A DNA stretch of 63,303 nt from JBHPHA01 sp042569905. GTDB lineage: Bacteria > Patescibacteriota > Minisyncoccia > Moranbacterales > UBA9337. The translations under genes were made by a program, and so were the position numbers. Shown in pieces: positions 42,888 to 51,981 of the stretch (its first letter is position 1; the number at the start of each line of letters is the position of its first letter). The stretch lies in NCBI GenBank assembly GCA_042569905.1, contig JBHPHA010000004.1:1-63303 (forward strand), read 5' to 3'. Below the pieces are notes generated by a model. The model worked only from the letters and a program-made list of their open reading frames with translations. It did no database searches and was not told the DNA's origin.

Positions 42888-44441
42888 CTATTTAACAGAA
42901 TTATCTTTTTTTAGTAATAAAGCATTGATATTAAACTCACTTAATCCAAATGATCTGGATTTCTTATTCTTATTACCCACGTAGCTGACCCTAAAATAAA
43001 CAACATTCGATTCCTTGTTTTCAGAATCTATAATTAAATCATATTCAAATGGAGATTTGTCATTCTTCCTTGAGCCCTGAATCACCTTCCAGTTAGTATT
43101 ATCAAAAGAGTATTCAAAAATTACTCTAACATCTTCCTTACTCTTTTTCTGCCTAGCTTTTATGCGCATTTTTTCAAAAGGATAGATTGTGTCTACTTTG
43201 TAGGTATAATAATTTCCCTCTCTCAGTTTATTTGCTAAAATATTATCCTCTCCATCAAAAAACATGTCCCCCTTAAAATCATAAATATTAAGAGCTTCTG
43301 ACCAGCTCCTCTGAGCATCATAATAATAAGTCATTCTTGAACCGTAATCTTCAATCTTAGACCCATTTAAAATGACTACTCCGTCATCAGATTCTAATGC
43401 TCTAGCAACATCTATACTGAAATAATCATTATTTTTATTTGAAATATTCCTCAGTGAAACATAATTCTCTTCATCAACCTCAACATCTTTATTTACAATT
43501 TCAACATAATATGTCGCTCCTTTAGTTAAGACGACATCAAATCTGAAGAAGCATGAGCCATTTCTGTAGTAATATTTTTCAATTTCATCTGCAGAAAATT
43601 TAATTTCCCTCAATACTTCCACCTTTCTACTCTCTCTATTTAACTGACCAAGTCTAGCATAATATTTTCCATTTCCACCGTCTCCAACCACATCTAAGTT
43701 AACGTTGACACCTGTCAAATAATTCCAATCAGACACAAAAAACTGTCTAACTTTTTCATTTTTTCGAGATAAACGCTTCTTAAAATTAACACTGTAGCCG
43801 GTTTTCAAGTGCTCACCCTCAATGATCTCGCTTTTCCCTACAGTTATTGGAATAATATTTCCAATATCAGCTTGACTATCAATATCTAGCCTTGAAACTT
43901 TCACATTATGAATATACACACTACCCTCATCCCAATCCGACCTATCTTTATTTACATTAGTGTCTTTTTTGTAAAAAATAAGCTCATCAAAAAAATAACT
44001 CGATTCAAATATTATCTCATATCGCTTCAGTTGGTTGTCACTCGACTTGTCTTCTGGACCCATTATACTAAAGGATTGCACTTCCTCCTCCCTATTCATA
44101 TCATCTCTTAGTTTTACATAGACAGTCTCATCAGAATCCGCCTTAGCATCGAAATATATTCGATAAAAATCCCCTTTTTCGGAACGCAAAACATTCTGCA
44201 TGATTAATTCAGGTTTTTTATCAGTAATATTGGGAAGCATTATTCCCTCTTGAGTTTGATAGGATACTTTTTTATTTATCTCAACCTTCTCAACTTCTGG
44301 AAGAAATTTTCCATACCACAAAACAGCCACAAGAATCACCACAACAATCAAATGCCTTTTATTTAAATTTTCCCTAAAAAAAGTAATCCACCCTAAGAAT
44401 GTTTTCTTTATTTTCCCAGATAATTTCTTAATTTTTTTCAT
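42888..44441 (-). CDS. Single-pass membrane protein with extracellular beta-rich domains
   Basis: Not recognised. A 517-aa protein with a basic cytoplasmic start, one TM (about residues 29-46, HLIVVVILVAVLWYG) and a long external region predicted to consist of beta-sandwich domains (RYEIIFESSYFFDELIFY, GATYYVEIVNKDV, VIFEYSFDNTNWKVIQGS). The last block resembles carbohydrate-binding discoidin-like folds. It sits between two GT-C-like genes with 1-4 bp spacing, so it is likely part of the same glycan-assembly complex. Confidence 0.65.
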   Translation of the reverse strand: MKKIKKLSGKIKKTFLGWITFFRENLNKRHLIVVVILVAVLWYGKFLPEVEKVEINKKVSYQTQEGIMLPNITDKKPELIMQNVLRSEKGDFYRIYFDAKADSDETVYVKLRDDMNREEEVQSFSIMGPEDKSSDNQLKRYEIIFESSYFFDELIFYKKDTNVNKDRSDWDEGSVYIHNVKVSRLDIDSQADIGNIIPITVGKSEIIEGEHLKTGYSVNFKKRLSRKNEKVRQFFVSDWNYLTGVNVNLDVVGDGGNGKYYARLGQLNRESRKVEVLREIKFSADEIEKYYYRNGSCFFRFDVVLTKGATYYVEIVNKDVEVDEENYVSLRNISNKNNDYFSIDVARALESDDGVVILNGSKIEDYGSRMTYYYDAQRSWSEALNIYDFKGDMFFDGEDNILANKLREGNYYTYKVDTIYPFEKMRIKARQKKSKEDVRVIFEYSFDNTNWKVIQGSRKNDKSPFEYDLIIDSENKESNVVYFRVSYVGNKNKKSRSFGLSEFNINALLLKKDNSVK

Positions 44442-44442
44442 A

Positions 44443-47049
44443 TTACTTCTCTATTTTATTATTTCCCAAAATCTTTTTCTTTCTATAATCATAACCCAGA
44501 TATCCTAGACATCCAAGTAACGTTAGTCCAGAAATAAAAAGTCCTATATAGAAAACTCTTTGTGGCCAAAATTCCACCACGAATTCCATATCATAACTTC
44601 CGTCCTCATTTTCCTGACACATCCCAGCTTCACCACACAAGTCATCCACGTCAATCACCCAACTGTTTGCATAACCATTAGCTAGTAAGTGCTTTTTATC
44701 TGAAAGCTGCAAAACACCGCTATTATTCATCCATGTCTCTCGAATACTACCCGTTGGCAAATTGTCATTCTGAATTGTTCCATTGAAATTTTTTGAAACA
44801 AAATCGATACCATATCTCTCAACATAATCAATAACCTCCTTCTCGCCATTCCACTTATAATGTTTTGATTCTTTTTCTTTTCCATCACCCAAATCAGTCA
44901 CCCAGCCTTTTTCGATAAACCCCTCTAATTCCCCAATACTCGCTTGATCATCCTCATTTCCATCCAAAACCTTGTACTCACCCAATTTATCACTCTGAAT
45001 TTCAACCTTGTCATCCTGAACTTGTTTCAGGATCCCCTTGTCTTCACTACCACTCTCTTGTTCACTATCAACTTCATCCCTCACAATATAAGCGTTCCAT
45101 TTCTCATGAAAACTCTCTGAAAAAATCAAAGGGAAATCATCAGTAACATTGTGAATTCTCAGACGATATTTGGTCGGGTTAATTTTTCGAAATTCAATGA
45201 TTTGATCTCCATCATTCCTCTCACTCAAACTATCCAGCTCACTTAGTTTCTCTCTGTTTTGATTCTTAAAAAATACAGCTGAACGAGCTTCATATTCATC
45301 CTCAGAAATAATGCCCATCAACTCCTCAATCTCTCCTTCGGAAACAATATTTTTCACTGGGGTGTAGAAATGTGGGAGAAAGTCTTTCTTTTCAAAAACT
45401 ATCATATTCTCTTTTTCAAAGTATACACCTAACTCATCACTATCGATTTTCTCATTTGCCTCCCCCAAAAACTCATATCTATTCTTCATGAACATATTTT
45501 CCCTAAGAACAGTGTACTTGATATTAGACAATTTTGATAATTCAAAAATATTTATTTCCTTTCCATCAATAAGGCTCAAAAAATCACCCAGATAACCCTG
45601 CCCCCTATCACTCACAGCAATTACCCCTGGAATTGATGAATATCCTGCAAAAAGATCCTGTATCTCTTTATATGCCCCATGAAATCTCTGGTCATCCTCA
45701 AGGTCATTCACCCCATTGTACGGAAAAAATGAAGCTTTTTGATCTAGCTTTTTATCATAAAAATTGGTTTCAACGTCATAATACCCATCTGAGAAGACCT
45801 TGGTTCTTAAACGCATATCCGAACCAACTCCACCTTCCCAATCAGTTAGCGCACCCGTCCACCAAGGAAAGGCTGCCACTAACCATAGGATTACGCAACC
45901 CATTCCAACTCTACGAACAATAATTCTCTTATGAGCAAAAAGATAGCTCAAAAATATTCCGATTAGCACTGCGTATGCGAAAGTAGAAAAAACAGTAAAT
46001 CTGGCAAAATCCCTAATTACGTTTGCAAAAGGAATATGCAAAAGAATATCTCTATGAAAATTCAAAAGATACATTAAAAATGGCACCAATCCTATTATCC
46101 AAAAAACTAAAACCTCTCTCTTGTATTTCCTTACAAACAAAGATCCTAATGCCAAAATAGGCATCACAAAAGAAAAAACATACAGCCAGGTTTTTTGCAT
46201 TTCAGTTTCATACTGAAAATTAAAGAGACCCCCGAATAATCGAATTATATTTATTGGAAAAAAATTCCCCATTGTACCTAGACTAATAGAGCTATTTACT
46301 ATATCTGACCCAGAAACACCTTTATCTGGCACAAGCACCATTCCAGGTAACCAATACGCATTCAAACAAAGAAAGATAGCGAAAACTACCAACATTGCCT
46401 TAACATAAGAAATAAAACTAGTCTTATCTCTTATCAAGTAAATACTTAGAATGAACAAAAGCATTGGAAACCAAATAATTGACTGAGACTGTGTCATAGA
46501 TACGGAATAAAAAATTCCAACCATCACCGCATAAGATAACTTTCTCTCATTAACCGCTTTAATGAAGTATTTCACCACTAATGGAAAGAACAGTAACACA
46601 ATCAACACAAATTGCCAGCCCATTATCACGTAATCAAAAAACAACGGGGATGTCACATATATAATTCCCGCAAAAAAAGCAGCTACCCTCTTTATTCCAA
46701 TGAATACTAGTAAATCAAAAAGAAAATAGGCTGCGCAACTCAGTAAGGTCACTATTAAGGAAACCTGAAACGCTTTACCCACAAGCCCTATCTTAAACAA
46801 GGCAACATTAAAAAACTTAAACAACACAGATGTCAAAGCAATCTGTCTTAAGCCAAAAAAATTTCCTATATTTGTCCAAGTATCGTTCCAATCTTCAAAA
46901 TAGACTAGGGTTTGTATTGCTGTTCCTGGCATACTCCAGTCTCCACCAATAATAAACCCACCGGAAAGACAAACATTCACAAATAAAATCCCTGCTAAAA
47001 TAAAGTACGCTAAAAATACCCGTCTATTACTATTAAAAATAAAATTCAT
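44443..47049 (-). CDS. Large polytopic GT-C-like membrane protein, carries an in-frame repeat insertion
   Basis: An 868-aa paralogue of the 719-aa protein at 40725. Early external motif GGFIIGGDWSMPGTA, about 11 TMs to residue 400, an external domain, then a C-terminal TM (VFYIGLFISGLTLLGCLGY). Compared with its paralogue it has about 110 extra residues between WNAYIVRDE and LANGYANSW. This insertion includes KGILKQVQDDKVE, encoded by a REP-like palindrome (45013-45033). It probably transfers sugars from a polyprenyl carrier outside the membrane; identity is by architecture only. Confidence 0.7.
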   Translation of the reverse strand: MNFIFNSNRRVFLAYFILAGILFVNVCLSGGFIIGGDWSMPGTAIQTLVYFEDWNDTWTNIGNFFGLRQIALTSVLFKFFNVALFKIGLVGKAFQVSLIVTLLSCAAYFLFDLLVFIGIKRVAAFFAGIIYVTSPLFFDYVIMGWQFVLIVLLFFPLVVKYFIKAVNERKLSYAVMVGIFYSVSMTQSQSIIWFPMLLFILSIYLIRDKTSFISYVKAMLVVFAIFLCLNAYWLPGMVLVPDKGVSGSDIVNSSISLGTMGNFFPINIIRLFGGLFNFQYETEMQKTWLYVFSFVMPILALGSLFVRKYKREVLVFWIIGLVPFLMYLLNFHRDILLHIPFANVIRDFARFTVFSTFAYAVLIGIFLSYLFAHKRIIVRRVGMGCVILWLVAAFPWWTGALTDWEGGVGSDMRLRTKVFSDGYYDVETNFYDKKLDQKASFFPYNGVNDLEDDQRFHGAYKEIQDLFAGYSSIPGVIAVSDRGQGYLGDFLSLIDGKEINIFELSKLSNIKYTVLRENMFMKNRYEFLGEANEKIDSDELGVYFEKENMIVFEKKDFLPHFYTPVKNIVSEGEIEELMGIISEDEYEARSAVFFKNQNREKLSELDSLSERNDGDQIIEFRKINPTKYRLRIHNVTDDFPLIFSESFHEKWNAYIVRDEVDSEQESGSEDKGILKQVQDDKVEIQSDKLGEYKVLDGNEDDQASIGELEGFIEKGWVTDLGDGKEKESKHYKWNGEKEVIDYVERYGIDFVSKNFNGTIQNDNLPTGSIRETWMNNSGVLQLSDKKHLLANGYANSWVIDVDDLCGEAGMCQENEDGSYDMEFVVEFWPQRVFYIGLFISGLTLLGCLGYLGYDYRKKKILGNNKIEK
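45013..45033. repeat. REP-like palindrome inside a coding sequence
   Basis: ATCCTGAA-CTTGT-TTCAGGAT, perfect 8-bp stem, preceded by TTGTC on the plus strand. It is read in frame on the minus strand as part of ILKQVQDD in the 868-aa protein. Related copy at 36775-36795. Confidence 0.65.
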
Positions 47050-47076
47050 TTATTACTCAATTTAAAATCTACAATA

Positions 47077-47556
47077 CTAACCATGTACTATATCCCATTC
47101 ATACGGAATCTTGTCTGAAAAAGGATCCAGCCTATCAATCTCATCCGCCCTGTGAGACATTGTTGTACAATTTGCAATAATTGACTCATCTGCTATTCCC
47201 TTAAAACCATTCCAAACCATTGTTGGAACCTTTACAAGCAAATAATTCTTATCACCCATAAAAATCTCCATCAAATTACCTCTTGTTTTTGAACCCTCCC
47301 TATCATCATACAAAACGAATTTTATATTTCCAGTTATTACTGCATAGTTAAGCTCCATCTCCTTATGAATATGCCAAGCCTTTATTGCACCACTGTAAAC
47401 ACTAGAAAAATATATCTCTCCAAAATCATTAAACTCCTCATCTTCTTTTTTAAGCATATGGAATATACACCCTCTTTCATCAGGAATTTTATTTAATTTC
47501 TTCACAACAACTCCCTCAATAGGACCGCCTTGCACACCAAATATTTTATCACTCAT
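47077..47556 (-). CDS. RmlC-like cupin, candidate CDP-sugar epimerase
   Basis: A 159-aa protein of the dTDP-4-dehydrorhamnose 3,5-epimerase family: KIPDERGCIFHMLKKED, EIYFSSVYSGAIKAWHIHKE (His-rich cupin motif), FVLYDDREGSKTRGN, VPTMVWNGFKGI and a C-terminal DPFSDKIPYEWD. This tail is characteristic of the family. Because it lies at the end of a CDP-dideoxyhexose cluster, it may epimerise a CDP-4-keto sugar, as AscE does in ascarylose synthesis, rather than act on a dTDP sugar. Four bp from the reductase gene. Confidence 0.82.
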   Translation of the reverse strand: MSDKIFGVQGGPIEGVVVKKLNKIPDERGCIFHMLKKEDEEFNDFGEIYFSSVYSGAIKAWHIHKEMELNYAVITGNIKFVLYDDREGSKTRGNLMEIFMGDKNYLLVKVPTMVWNGFKGIADESIIANCTTMSHRADEIDRLDPFSDKIPYEWDIVHG

Positions 47557-47560
47557 AGAA

Positions 47561-48499
47561 TTATTTTAAATTATCAGCTATATACTTATACGTATTTTTT
47601 AATCCGATTTCCAAACTATACTCAGGCGCCCAGCCTAATTCTTTTTTCACTTTACTATTATCACAATTGGCATAGAAAATTTCATTATCAATATAAGGCT
47701 TAGCACCCCAATTAATGTTCATTTTCTTCCCTGAAATCTTTTCAATTTCACTAGCAATATCTTTTATACTATATACTTTATTGTACCCTAAATTGAAAAA
47801 ATTATAACCCCTCATTTCGTCAATTTTATTCAATCCATCCACGAATGCATTTGCAACGTCCTTAACATAAGTATAATTCCATTGTTGCTCTCCTCCGGAA
47901 AAATCAACACTTTCACCGCTTATATTAGTTTTTATCAAGAAGTTAATCAACTTATCATTATCCTTTTCTCCAAATGGCGCTGATAACTTGAAGTCGATTA
48001 CATTTATTCCGCTATTGCTCGCGTAAGATTTTAGAAACTCAATAAGCGCAAGTTTAGTGGCTGCATAGAAATTATACGCCAAGAATTCATCCCCTTCCTT
48101 AATTGGAGAGTCCTTCATCTTATATTCGAAAAAGCTTCCAGTATTTATAAAGTTTTTAACCCCATTTCTAACGCAAAGCTCTAACAGCTTAACTGGAAAC
48201 TTAACATTTACATCAAGCATCGAAGCAACCTCCTCTAATTCGCTATGGTTTTTCACATAATGAGTAGCCAAATGCATGACACAATCAATTTCATTCTCGC
48301 TAAAAGCGCGCTCTAAGCTCTCATCATCAACTTCATAAAATGAAATCACGTCCAAAAATTCCTCAAGTCTCCATAAGTCAGTCTTAGAACCTTTCAATCT
48401 AAGCACGATGACATTATGACCATCCTTAATCAAATTCTCTACAATATGACTGCCCACAAATCCAGTAGCTCCTGTTAACAAGACTGTTTTTTTATTCAT
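47561..48499 (-). CDS. NAD-dependent epimerase/reductase, CDP-4-keto-sugar reductase candidate
   Basis: A 312-aa extended SDR. TVLLTGATGFVGSHIVENL binds the cofactor, MHLATHYVKN and the catalytic FYAATKLALIEFLKSYA (YxxxK) follow, then SAPFGEKDNDKLINFL and WNYTYVKDVANAFVDGL. It resembles CDP-abequose synthase (RfbJ)/AscF-type reductases that finish 3,6-dideoxyhexose synthesis. Gene order rfbF-rfbG-rfbH-reductase-cupin supports this. The stereochemical product cannot be determined from sequence. Confidence 0.8.
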   Translation of the reverse strand: MNKKTVLLTGATGFVGSHIVENLIKDGHNVIVLRLKGSKTDLWRLEEFLDVISFYEVDDESLERAFSENEIDCVMHLATHYVKNHSELEEVASMLDVNVKFPVKLLELCVRNGVKNFINTGSFFEYKMKDSPIKEGDEFLAYNFYAATKLALIEFLKSYASNSGINVIDFKLSAPFGEKDNDKLINFLIKTNISGESVDFSGGEQQWNYTYVKDVANAFVDGLNKIDEMRGYNFFNLGYNKVYSIKDIASEIEKISGKKMNINWGAKPYIDNEIFYANCDNSKVKKELGWAPEYSLEIGLKNTYKYIADNLK

Positions 48500-48520
48500 T
48501 ACAATAGACTACTTAAAAAA

Positions 48521-49927
48521 TTAAATTCCGTATTTCTCCTTAAAAGATTCCAATTCACTAATAATTCTTCTCAAAGATTCCTTATCTTCCTCACTAATAC
48601 TAACTTGTTCAGCAACCTGCTTGTCTCCCTCGCTGCTCAGAAACTCTTTAAATGACTCCTCAATCCAATTCATCATTTCCCCATTGATTCCAGGATAAAC
48701 GCCAATCCAGAAAGTGTTATCCATTACAGTGTCAGTATTTTTCAATTCTCCAACAATTCTATGTTTAATTTTATAATTCAAAAAATACGGTTGTTTTGTC
48801 AGATTTCCACCAAAAAGAAGTCTTGTTCCAATTTTTTTGTCATTCAAAAATTTCATCAAATCCTCCCTAGAAAAACCACAATCATCCTTCACCGTCATAA
48901 TAAAACCAAACCAGCTTGGATCACTATTTTCCGTAGGAACTGAAAAATCAAAATATTTATCAAATTTTTTCAATCTACGCATCAAAGAAACATAATTTTC
49001 CTTTCTTTTCTCCACAAAACCACTCAACCTATCCATTTGAGCCAAGCCACACGCAGCCTGCATTTCAGTCATTTTCAGATTATACCCAATATGTGAGTAA
49101 ACATATTTATGATCATATCCATCTGGCAAGTTACCTGACTTCCACTTAAACCTTGACTTACAAGTATCGTCATGACCAGTAGGACACCAACACTCCCTAC
49201 CCCAATCCCTCAATGATACAATAGCCTTATGTAAAACTGGATTATCTGTAAGAACAGCTCCGCCTTCTGCTGTAGTAATATGATGAGCTGGATAGAAACT
49301 CAGTGTTGCAATATCACCAAAGGATCCAGTTCTCTTACCCTCATACTCGCTTCCCAACGCATCACAATTATCCTCGATAAGCCATAGTCCATTTTTATCA
49401 CAAAAGTCCTTTACCTTTTTAATATTAAAAGGATTCCCCAATGTATGAGCAATCATCACAGCTTTTGTTTTTTCACTCAAAGCTTCTTTCATCTTATCCG
49501 CATCAATATCAAAAGTTCCCATCTCAATATCCACAAAAACAGGGACGCATCCCGCTTGAATAATTGGATTAACAGTAGTTGGAAATCCAGCAGCAACGGT
49601 AATCACCTCGTCGCCTTCCTCTATTTTCCTGTCTCCCAATAAATGTGAAGTTAGAGCCACAAGCGCTAAGAGATTAGCAGATGACCCAGAATTTACAGCA
49701 GAGCAATGCTTAACCCCTATAAATTCTGCTATTCTGCTTTCGAAATCACCCGTAAATTTACCTTCAGTCCACCAACCCTCTAAAACAGACTCGGTCATTA
49801 GTAATAATTCTTTTTCATCAAAAATTTTTCCAGACACTGGAACAGGAGACTCACCTGGAACAAAATTTTTCTTAGGGAATCTATTTTCAAACTCTTCGAT
49901 TATATTCTTTTTCAGATTATCATTCAT
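48521..49927 (-). CDS. rfbH: CDP-4-keto-6-deoxyglucose 3-dehydrase (E1/RfbH)
   Basis: A 468-aa PMP/[2Fe-2S] enzyme removing the C3 hydroxyl of CDP-4-keto-6-deoxyglucose. It has the DegT-type aminotransferase fold (AVNSGSSANLLALVALTSH, EDNCDALGSEYEG), but the usual PLP-Lys is replaced by His in SFYPAHHITTAEGG, the hallmark of this dehydrase. The iron-sulfur ligands fit C-x57-C-x-C-x7-C exactly (NCD, then ECWCPTGHDDTC). The C-terminal extension (about 35 residues, ISELESFKEKYGI) resembles the tail of RfbF here. The partner reductase E3 is not in the window. Confidence 0.93.
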   Translation of the reverse strand: MNDNLKKNIIEEFENRFPKKNFVPGESPVPVSGKIFDEKELLLMTESVLEGWWTEGKFTGDFESRIAEFIGVKHCSAVNSGSSANLLALVALTSHLLGDRKIEEGDEVITVAAGFPTTVNPIIQAGCVPVFVDIEMGTFDIDADKMKEALSEKTKAVMIAHTLGNPFNIKKVKDFCDKNGLWLIEDNCDALGSEYEGKRTGSFGDIATLSFYPAHHITTAEGGAVLTDNPVLHKAIVSLRDWGRECWCPTGHDDTCKSRFKWKSGNLPDGYDHKYVYSHIGYNLKMTEMQAACGLAQMDRLSGFVEKRKENYVSLMRRLKKFDKYFDFSVPTENSDPSWFGFIMTVKDDCGFSREDLMKFLNDKKIGTRLLFGGNLTKQPYFLNYKIKHRIVGELKNTDTVMDNTFWIGVYPGINGEMMNWIEESFKEFLSSEGDKQVAEQVSISEEDKESLRRIISELESFKEKYGI

Positions 49928-49947
49928 ATTTTTATTTATTATTGCTG

Positions 49948-51030
49948 CTATTTTAGATTAAAAAACTTATAGATTTGATTATTAGAATATTCGGTCATAT
50001 TATCCTTCCCTTCATAATATTTCCGATACCAATCAAACGTATATTTAAGGGTGTCCTCGAAAGTTAGCTTTGACTTCCACTTCAATACACACTTCGCCTT
50101 TGATGTCTCCAGCTTTAGTATATTAGCCTCATGCTTCGTACTATCCTCCTCTACTGAATATTCTCCTTTTCCTAGCACTTCTATTGCCTTTTTCACAATC
50201 TCTTCCACAGAAACAAAATGACTATCATTTGGGCCAAAATTCCAAGAACCCACCATTTCTGTCTCCCCTTCATAAAGCTTCTTTCCTAGCATCAAATATC
50301 CATGCAGTGGCTCCAAAACATGCTCCCACGGCCTAATCGCCTTTGGGCTTCTGATTATTATCTTCTCATCTTTTTCAAATATTGAGCGAACGATATCTGT
50401 CACAAGCCTGTGATTACCCCAATCGCCTCCACCAATTACATTTCCAGCTCGAGCAATAGCCACTAATGTATTATGCTTGTCCTTATAATCACTCACATTG
50501 AAAAATGATTGAATATATGAATTTGTCGTAATATCCGCTGCAGCCTTACTTGCACTATATGGGTCATATCCCCCTAGTGGATCCACTTCTCGATATGGAT
50601 AAACCCATTCGTCATTCTTATAAACCTTATCCGTAGTAATAATCACAGCTGACTTAACCGAATCAGTTTTTCTAATCGCCTCCAAAACATTGGCTGTTCC
50701 CATCACATTTGTGTTATAGGTTTCCAATGGATTATCATAACTATCTCGAACTATCGGCTGTGCAGCCAAGTGAAAAACGATTTCAGGACTCTCTTTTTTA
50801 ATCACATCTAGCAATCCTTCATGACTATCGATGTCGAAATAATAACTATTAGCGCCATTTTGTAATCCTAAAATTCCATACAGATTAGGAGAAGTCTTTG
50901 GCATCAACGAGACACCCACAACATCAGCTCCCCAACTTAGTAATATTTGCATCAGCCAAGAACCCTTGAATCCAGTGTGACCTGTCACTAAAACCTTTTT
51001 ACCCTTAAAAAAATCAGCAAGATTATTCAT
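49948..51030 (-). CDS. rfbG: CDP-glucose 4,6-dehydratase
   Basis: A 360-aa SDR that makes CDP-4-keto-6-deoxyglucose. KVLVTGHTGFKGSWLMQILL is the characteristic N-terminal motif, followed by HLAAQPIVRDSYDNPLETY, TDKVYKNDEWVYPYREVD, the catalytic YSASKAAADI and ARAGNVIGGGDWGNHRLV then WEHVLEPLHGYLML. All are typical of RfbG. It sits 23 bp after rfbF and 21 bp before rfbH. Confidence 0.95.
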   Translation of the reverse strand: MNNLADFFKGKKVLVTGHTGFKGSWLMQILLSWGADVVGVSLMPKTSPNLYGILGLQNGANSYYFDIDSHEGLLDVIKKESPEIVFHLAAQPIVRDSYDNPLETYNTNVMGTANVLEAIRKTDSVKSAVIITTDKVYKNDEWVYPYREVDPLGGYDPYSASKAAADITTNSYIQSFFNVSDYKDKHNTLVAIARAGNVIGGGDWGNHRLVTDIVRSIFEKDEKIIIRSPKAIRPWEHVLEPLHGYLMLGKKLYEGETEMVGSWNFGPNDSHFVSVEEIVKKAIEVLGKGEYSVEEDSTKHEANILKLETSKAKCVLKWKSKLTFEDTLKYTFDWYRKYYEGKDNMTEYSNNQIYKFFNLK

Positions 51031-51052
51031 ATATTTATTCTTTCAAAAAATC

Positions 51053-51952
51053 TTATTTAAAAAATTCGTATCTTCTCTTGAACTCATCAATATCTGCAAC
51101 TATTCTCCCCAACAGTTCACCATCCTCCTTATTGAAGCCCTGAAAATTCATATCCTTAGATTTGTCTCCACAAGTATCTTTTTTAAAATCCCAAGGACTT
51201 TCCTTTTCCCACAATTTGTTCAAATCCATAACATCTTTCATTGTGTCCATGCTATGCCAAAACCCCTTATGCGTAAATTGAGACAGCTTTCCATCCTCAC
51301 TTAGCTTTCGCAAAGAATCCTCCAGCATTTCCCCGTCCTTCAAGTAACTCAAAGCCTCCTTATTAAAAACCATGAAACCACCATTTATAAAATCGTCCAA
51401 AACAGGCTTCTCACTGAACTCTCTTATTACATGATTTTCATCTGCTATTATTTTTCCATATTTTGAAGAAGGATGCACAGCTGTAATTGTTGCTAATGTA
51501 CCACACTCTCTACTTTGTTTTTTATGAAAATCAACTAAAGCATTCACATCAACATCACTCACTCCGTCACCATAAGTTATCATGAACATATCGTCATCTA
51601 CATACTTAGAAGCAATCTTAATCCTCTCTGCTGTTAATGTATCCTCACCTGTTTCCGCAAAAGTTATATTACGATCACAGTTAGCGTGATTATTAAGATA
51701 TTTTATCTCATTACTTAACATATTTAACTCAAGATCATCCTGAAGCCTTGAAAGATTAATAAAATGGTCTTTTATCATACTCCCTTTATATCCAAGACAT
51801 AACACAAAATCACTATGTCCATGATGAGAATAAATATTCATTATATGTTGAACAATAGGAAGGCCTCCGATTTCAACCATTGGCTTTGGCTTAAATTCTG
51901 TTTCTTCTCTTAGTCTTGTACCCTTTCCTCCACACAATATTAACGTTTTCAT
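51053..51952 (-). CDS. rfbF: Glucose-1-phosphate cytidylyltransferase
   Basis: A 299-aa nucleotidyltransferase making CDP-glucose from CTP and glucose-1-phosphate. LILCGGKGTRLREETEFKPK then PMVEIGGLPIVQHIMNIY is the nucleotide site, YGDGVSDVDVNALVDFH carries metal-binding Asp, and INGGFMVFNKEAL and KGFWHSMDTMKDVMDLNKLW are typical of RfbF. The family is about 257 aa; here the C-terminus is extended by a LLGRIVADIDEFKRRYEF segment that resembles the tail of RfbH. First step of the CDP-sugar pathway. Confidence 0.95.
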   Translation of the reverse strand: MKTLILCGGKGTRLREETEFKPKPMVEIGGLPIVQHIMNIYSHHGHSDFVLCLGYKGSMIKDHFINLSRLQDDLELNMLSNEIKYLNNHANCDRNITFAETGEDTLTAERIKIASKYVDDDMFMITYGDGVSDVDVNALVDFHKKQSRECGTLATITAVHPSSKYGKIIADENHVIREFSEKPVLDDFINGGFMVFNKEALSYLKDGEMLEDSLRKLSEDGKLSQFTHKGFWHSMDTMKDVMDLNKLWEKESPWDFKKDTCGDKSKDMNFQGFNKEDGELLGRIVADIDEFKRRYEFFK

Positions 51953-51981
51953 TTTGTTTATTTTTTAATTCTTTATCTTTT

